Shown piece by piece: positions 60,980 to 64,000 of a stretch of DNA of 64,000 bases. The notes beneath the pieces were generated by a model. It was given only the letters and a program-made list of their open reading frames with translations. It was not told the DNA's origin and ran no database searches. Every line of letters begins with the position of its first letter. Position 1 is the first letter of the stretch. The position numbers and the translations under genes are program-made. Location: the NCBI RefSeq assembly GCF_900104145.1, contig NZ_FNLB01000006.1, positions 393,001 through 457,000 on the forward strand, given 5' to 3'. The stretch is from Pseudovibrio sp. Tun.PSC04-5.I4. GTDB lineage: Bacteria; Pseudomonadota; Alphaproteobacteria; Rhizobiales; Stappiaceae.

Positions 60980-61264
60980 CTACAAACGACCGGGTTTCGA
61001 GGTGAATTTGATACCTGCTTCTTCGCAATGCAGCCAGATGATCATACCGGTAAAGGACAGTCTGCGCATTGGAACCTGAATGCTGACGCTCATGTTTGCG
61101 GTCAATTTCCCAGTGTTCACGAGGAGCCTACACCCGCTGTTGCTGATATCTTCAATTACGCAGGATCGGTTGAAGGCTTCCACCAGTAAAACTGCAGGCC
61201 AATGGCAGGTATGCCGCGTATGATTGCGGTTTTCCATCTCCAATAATTTCGGTACAGGTAACAT
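60980..61264 (-). CDS. PilZ-domain protein, putative c-di-GMP effector
   Basis: A 94-residue single PilZ domain. The c-di-GMP contacts are visible: RNHTRH (RxxxR) near the N-terminus and DISNSGCRL (the DxSxxG motif), then IQVPMRRLSFTGMIIWLHCEEAGIKF. ATG 61264 is my choice; a longer frame opens at TTG 61420, inside the terminator of the next gene, and is unlikely. It converges on the EAL gene, 30 bases away, so a PDE and a receptor for the same messenger are neighbours. Confidence 0.8.
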   Translation of the reverse strand: MLPVPKLLEMENRNHTRHTCHWPAVLLVEAFNRSCVIEDISNSGCRLLVNTGKLTANMSVSIQVPMRRLSFTGMIIWLHCEEAGIKFTSKPGRL

Positions 61265-61417
61265 CGCAGACCGTCCGGTCCCTACTTTGAAAATACAATA
61301 AATAGAATCATTAGTTTGGAATGTAGTAGTCGCAGTAGCAACTATATCTTGCGCAGATGTTAACGTCGAAGCTGTGCAGTCAATCTGCTTTAAGTCTCTA
61401 AACGTACAGGACAATAT

Positions 61418-61447
61418 CAAAAAGCCCGCTCAGATGAACGGGTTTTG
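61418..61447 (-). terminator. Terminator of the lipid-kinase gene, usable in both directions
   Basis: On the minus strand CCCGTTC pairs with GAGCGGG (one G-U), preceded by AAAA and followed by CTTTTT. It lies 20 bases after the kinase stop. Confidence 0.78.
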
Positions 61448-61467
61448 AAACGGCCAAATACGAGTGC

Positions 61468-62415
61468 TTAGTTGGTGATGACTGTTAGCTCACGATCACC
61501 GACAGTTATCTCAAGCGGGGTGCCTCCAAATGGCTCACCATCAATCTGCACAGCTGCAGCCCGATAGGCGTCAATGCGGGCTGTTTTGACGCTACGGATC
61601 TCCACATTGCTGGATTTTGAAAGCGTCCCTGTTAAGAGGCGGCAGACGTACTTGAACAAAGCCCATACACTGTCTTCTTTAAAGGTCAAAAGGTGCAGCT
61701 GCTTTGTTAGAATGGAGGCGTCAGGTGCCACTAGATTTTTGCCGGCGTAATAACGACCATTGGTCACCATCGCCATCGCACATTGCAGTTCTTCTTCATC
61801 AGCGCGCACTTTGAAATTGCCTTTGCGGCGGGAAAACGCCAGCTGCATTGCAATGAAGAGATAGGCGAGGCGCCCATACCGTCGCTTCAGACGCAAGGGA
61901 ACGACATGCACAACTTCCGCATCAAAGCCAGTAGACGTGGAGAGAAAGAACGGGCGTCCATTTGCAAAACCGTTGTGGAGTTTCTGCACTTTGCCTGCAC
62001 TTATGGTTCTTGCAATTTCTTTCGGCGTAGTTGGCATGCCCAGTTCATGGGCAAGCACGTTTGCAGTTCCAAACGGAATAATCGCCAGATGCGGTTTCAT
62101 TCCTCGGCCCAGCATGGCAGAGGCGGCCTCGCTGACAGATGAATCACCGCCAGCAACTGCCAATATATCCACGTCCAGATCAGGATCGGCACACGTCTCT
62201 CCAATCTCGCTGGCACGCTCGGTGAGCCTCAGGTCCACCTTCAAGCCAGCCTCTTCCAGATGCTTCACAATTTCAGTGATGCGTTGAAACCGGAATGAAG
62301 TGGCTGTCGGGTTTGCAAGAATAAGCACGCGCTTGTTTTTGCGCGACTTTATCCGTGTCGTATTCTGCGGGGAGGAGGGGAGTTGATCTCCCATGAGACT
62401 GTCCTTGGCTTCCAT
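61468..62415 (-). CDS. Diacylglycerol kinase-family (YegS/LCB5-like) lipid kinase
   Basis: A 315-residue lipid kinase. The nucleotide motifs are VLILANPTA, AVAGGDSSVSEAA, where most members have GGDGT (here GGDSS), and IPFGTANVLAHELG; the C-terminal lobe has AVQIDGEPFGG. The GGDGT change touches the ATP-binding loop but Ser-Ser may still serve. Substrate could be diacylglycerol or a sphingoid base. The N-terminus has an extra 25 charged residues. Two bases before rnhA's stop on the same strand, so part of the ispH-thrB-rnhA unit. Confidence 0.85.
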   Translation of the reverse strand: MEAKDSLMGDQLPSSPQNTTRIKSRKNKRVLILANPTATSFRFQRITEIVKHLEEAGLKVDLRLTERASEIGETCADPDLDVDILAVAGGDSSVSEAASAMLGRGMKPHLAIIPFGTANVLAHELGMPTTPKEIARTISAGKVQKLHNGFANGRPFFLSTSTGFDAEVVHVVPLRLKRRYGRLAYLFIAMQLAFSRRKGNFKVRADEEELQCAMAMVTNGRYYAGKNLVAPDASILTKQLHLLTFKEDSVWALFKYVCRLLTGTLSKSSNVEIRSVKTARIDAYRAAAVQIDGEPFGGTPLEITVGDRELTVITN

Positions 62416-62416
62416 A

Positions 62417-62869
62417 TTATCTTGAGGATTGGAAGGGTTTCATGCCCCTCCGTGCAAGCTCATCAGCTTGTTCGTTTTCCTCATGGCCTGCGTGACCCTT
62501 CACCCAGTGCCAAGCCACATCATGGCGTTGTGCGGCTGCATCCAGCAACTGCCACAGCTCTGCATTTTTTACCGGAGAGTTTGAGGCAGTCCTCCACCCC
62601 TTCCGTTTCCAATTATGCATCCACTGGGTAATGCCGTTTTTCACGTAGGAGCTATCGGTGTAAAGATCCACCGAACACGCCCGTTTCAAGGAGTCGAGTG
62701 CTTGAATAGCGGCTTGTAATTCCATGCGGTTGTTGGTGGTATCACGCTCACCGCCGCACAGTTCTTTTTCATGCTCGCCGAAGCGCAGCAAAACACCCCA
62801 GCCGCCGGGACCAGGATTGCCAGAGCATGCGCCATCGGTCCAAATCTTTACACGTGTGGTATCGCTCAT
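62417..62869 (-). CDS. rnhA: Ribonuclease HI
   Basis: Degrades the RNA strand of RNA-DNA hybrids. 150 residues. The four catalytic acids are in WTDGACSGNPG (Asp), NNRMELQAA (Glu), LYTDSSYVKNG (Asp) and EQADELARRG (Asp). The basic handle WKRKGW is present. Its start overlaps the thrB stop by four bases (ATGA), so it is translationally coupled. Confidence 0.97.
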   Translation of the reverse strand: MSDTTRVKIWTDGACSGNPGPGGWGVLLRFGEHEKELCGGERDTTNNRMELQAAIQALDSLKRACSVDLYTDSSYVKNGITQWMHNWKRKGWRTASNSPVKNAELWQLLDAAAQRHDVAWHWVKGHAGHEENEQADELARRGMKPFQSSR

Positions 62870-63831
62870 TTGTCCAACCCGTATGCGCCAGCGTTTTCTA
62901 CGCCGCGATGGAACCTAAGTTTATGCAGGTATTCAAGGGGATCTTTAGGAACCACCAATGCGCCTTCGGGCACAGACAGCCAGTCATAAAGGCGTGTCAG
63001 CAGGAAACGCAAAGCAGCACCGCGACACAACAGTGGCAGATTATCAAATTCTTGTTCGCTGAAGGGGCGTACACTGCGGTACCCTTCCAACAGTGCCCGG
63101 GCTTTGGTGACATTGAACATGCCATCCGGCTCAAAACACCATGCATTGATGCAGATCGCCACATCATAGGCAAACGCGTCATTGCAGGCAAAGTAGAAGT
63201 CAATCAGACCTGATAGGTCTTTACCGAGATAAAAAACGTTATCCGGGAATAAATCAGCATGGATCACACCGCTTGGCAGATCCTTTGGCCACAACGCCAG
63301 TAGCTCATTCAGTTCTTCCGTCAGTTCCTCGGCAAGACCCACTTTCACTTCATGTGCACGATCACGGCTGGCATCCAACAAAGGCGCCCAGCCATCAACG
63401 CTGAGTGAGTTCGGGCGCTTGATCTCAAAGTCAGCGCCAGCAAGGTGCATGCGTGCCATTCCCTTGCCAAGTTCACTGCAATGAACCAGCTGCGGTCTGC
63501 GAACCCACATGCCATCAAGAAAGGTGACCATAGCAGCAGGACGGCCCGCGAGCTCACCTAGCATCTTGCCATCGCCATCAATCAAAGGTGTCGGGCAGGT
63601 CATGCCATTGGCGGCAAGGTGTTGCATGAGCCCAAGGAAAAACGGCAGGTCGTCTGGATTAACCCGTTTCTCATAGAGCGTCAGGATGTAGTAACCCGTC
63701 TCAGTGTGAACCAGATAGTTAGTGTTTTCAACGCCTTCAGCAATGCCCTTGTAGGAGAGCAATTTGCCAATGTTGAAGCGGTCGATGAAAGCGCTAAGCT
63801 CTACATCGGAAACATCGGTATATACAGCCAT
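62866..63831 (-). CDS. thrB: Homoserine kinase, alphaproteobacterial type
   Basis: Phosphorylates homoserine ahead of threonine synthase. A 321-residue protein of the aminoglycoside-phosphotransferase/fructosamine-kinase-like fold, not the GHMP fold of E. coli ThrB. The catalytic loop is VIHADLFPDNVFY (HxDxxxxN), followed by GLIDFYFACNDAFAYDVAI (metal Asp). N-terminal YKGIAEGVENTNYLVHTETG is typical. Between ispH (2 bases upstream) and rnhA (4-base overlap). The partner thrC is at 54419-55825. Confidence 0.95.
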   Translation of the reverse strand: MAVYTDVSDVELSAFIDRFNIGKLLSYKGIAEGVENTNYLVHTETGYYILTLYEKRVNPDDLPFFLGLMQHLAANGMTCPTPLIDGDGKMLGELAGRPAAMVTFLDGMWVRRPQLVHCSELGKGMARMHLAGADFEIKRPNSLSVDGWAPLLDASRDRAHEVKVGLAEELTEELNELLALWPKDLPSGVIHADLFPDNVFYLGKDLSGLIDFYFACNDAFAYDVAICINAWCFEPDGMFNVTKARALLEGYRSVRPFSEQEFDNLPLLCRGAALRFLLTRLYDWLSVPEGALVVPKDPLEYLHKLRFHRGVENAGAYGLDK

Positions 63832-63833
63832 AA

Positions 63834-64000
63834 CTATTCAGCAGGTCTTGTTTCGCCCACAAGGGGAGTAGCCCGCAACTCTTTCGGTAGATTGAATGCA
63901 ATATTTTCTTCTGCTGTTGTAACCGTTTCCAGTGTCACATCAAAATGCAGACGGAAGGCTTCAACAATTTCTTCGACAAGAATCTCAGGTGCAGACGCGC
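63834..64000 (-). CDS. ispH: 4-hydroxy-3-methylbut-2-enyl diphosphate reductase, C-terminal end (partial)
   Basis: The last 55 codons of a gene cut by the window edge. The visible end (SAPEILVEEIVEAFR, then ENIAFNLPKELR) matches the C-terminus of IspH, where SAPE is a conserved active-site segment; the enzyme makes the final isoprenoid precursors with an iron-sulfur cluster. It is followed two bases later by thrB, a common ispH-thrB-rnhA order in Rhizobiales. Confidence 0.85.
   Translation of the reverse strand, partial: ASAPEILVEEIVEAFRLHFDVTLETVTTAEENIAFNLPKELRATPLVGETRPAE

Overview
The window is chromosomal DNA of an alphaproteobacterium, most likely order Hyphomicrobiales (Rhizobiales) and plausibly a marine Stappiaceae such as Pseudovibrio. 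This rests on gene content and order, not on a database search. The clade markers are a Porin_2-type Rhizobiales porin, the ileS-lspA-lipoprotein-M16-M16 order, an IalB-family protein, DUF6101, DUF4170 and DUF2093 proteins, the lipid A block waaA-lpxK, the aa3 oxidase order ctaC-ctaD-ctaB-coxF-ctaG-ctaE-DUF983-SURF1, the alphaproteobacterial ThrB kinase, and a dispersed palindromic repeat typical of the order. Base composition is moderate. I saw no tRNA, rRNA, insertion sequence, prophage or CRISPR array.

Layout. 1-10 kb: a leftward group ribF, two EamA transporters, ileS, lspA, a lipoprotein and two M16 peptidases, the last cut by the window edge. 10-15 kb: MaoC hydratase, a CheY-like receiver with CheZ, a HAD phosphatase and mutL. 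15-21 kb: porin, a 700-base gap that may hold a structured small RNA, rsmD, an RluB-type pseudouridine synthase with a very long repetitive tail, and tadA. 21-27 kb: fdhD, a patatin phospholipase, a LuxR-type regulator without a visible LuxI, purD, a GNAT protein, ubiA and DUF6101. 27-34 kb: a rightward operon pmbA, IMPase, DUF4170, DUF374 acyltransferase, waaA, lpxK. 34-43 kb: MATE exporter with a MerR regulator, two tandem CPA2 antiporters, a transglutaminase-like protein, tldD and two tandem LysE exporters. 43-52 kb: IalB protein and the aa3 cytochrome oxidase operon, preceded by a probable FNR/FixK-type promoter. 52-57 kb: peroxiredoxin, DsbD-domain protein, YqgE, thrC and an M16 peptidase. 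57-64 kb: a tandem palindromic repeat, a GNAT protein, a membrane GGDEF/EAL protein, a PilZ protein, a lipid kinase, rnhA, thrB and the end of ispH.

How the genes fit together. The largest functional blocks are envelope assembly (lspA, waaA, lpxK, acyltransferase, porin), respiration (aa3 oxidase with CtaB, CtaG and SURF1, plus ubiA), RNA and protein synthesis (ileS, rsmD, rluB-like, tadA), threonine synthesis (thrB, thrC) and signalling (CheY/CheZ, LuxR, EAL/PilZ). Both halves of the TldD/TldE protease are present, about 11 kb apart. Three transporter families (EamA, CPA2, LysE) each occur as a tandem pair.

Most of the window is ordinary core genome. The parts worth a second look are the candidate structured RNA upstream of the porin, a second orphan terminator-ended transcript after the luxR gene, the repeat-expanded tail of the RluB-type enzyme, the two CheY-docking-like peptides at the CheZ C-terminus, the class II FNR-like oxidase promoter, the degenerate-GGDEF/intact-EAL protein beside a PilZ gene, and several compact inverted repeats in promoters. 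All structures were read by eye; none was folded or searched computationally.
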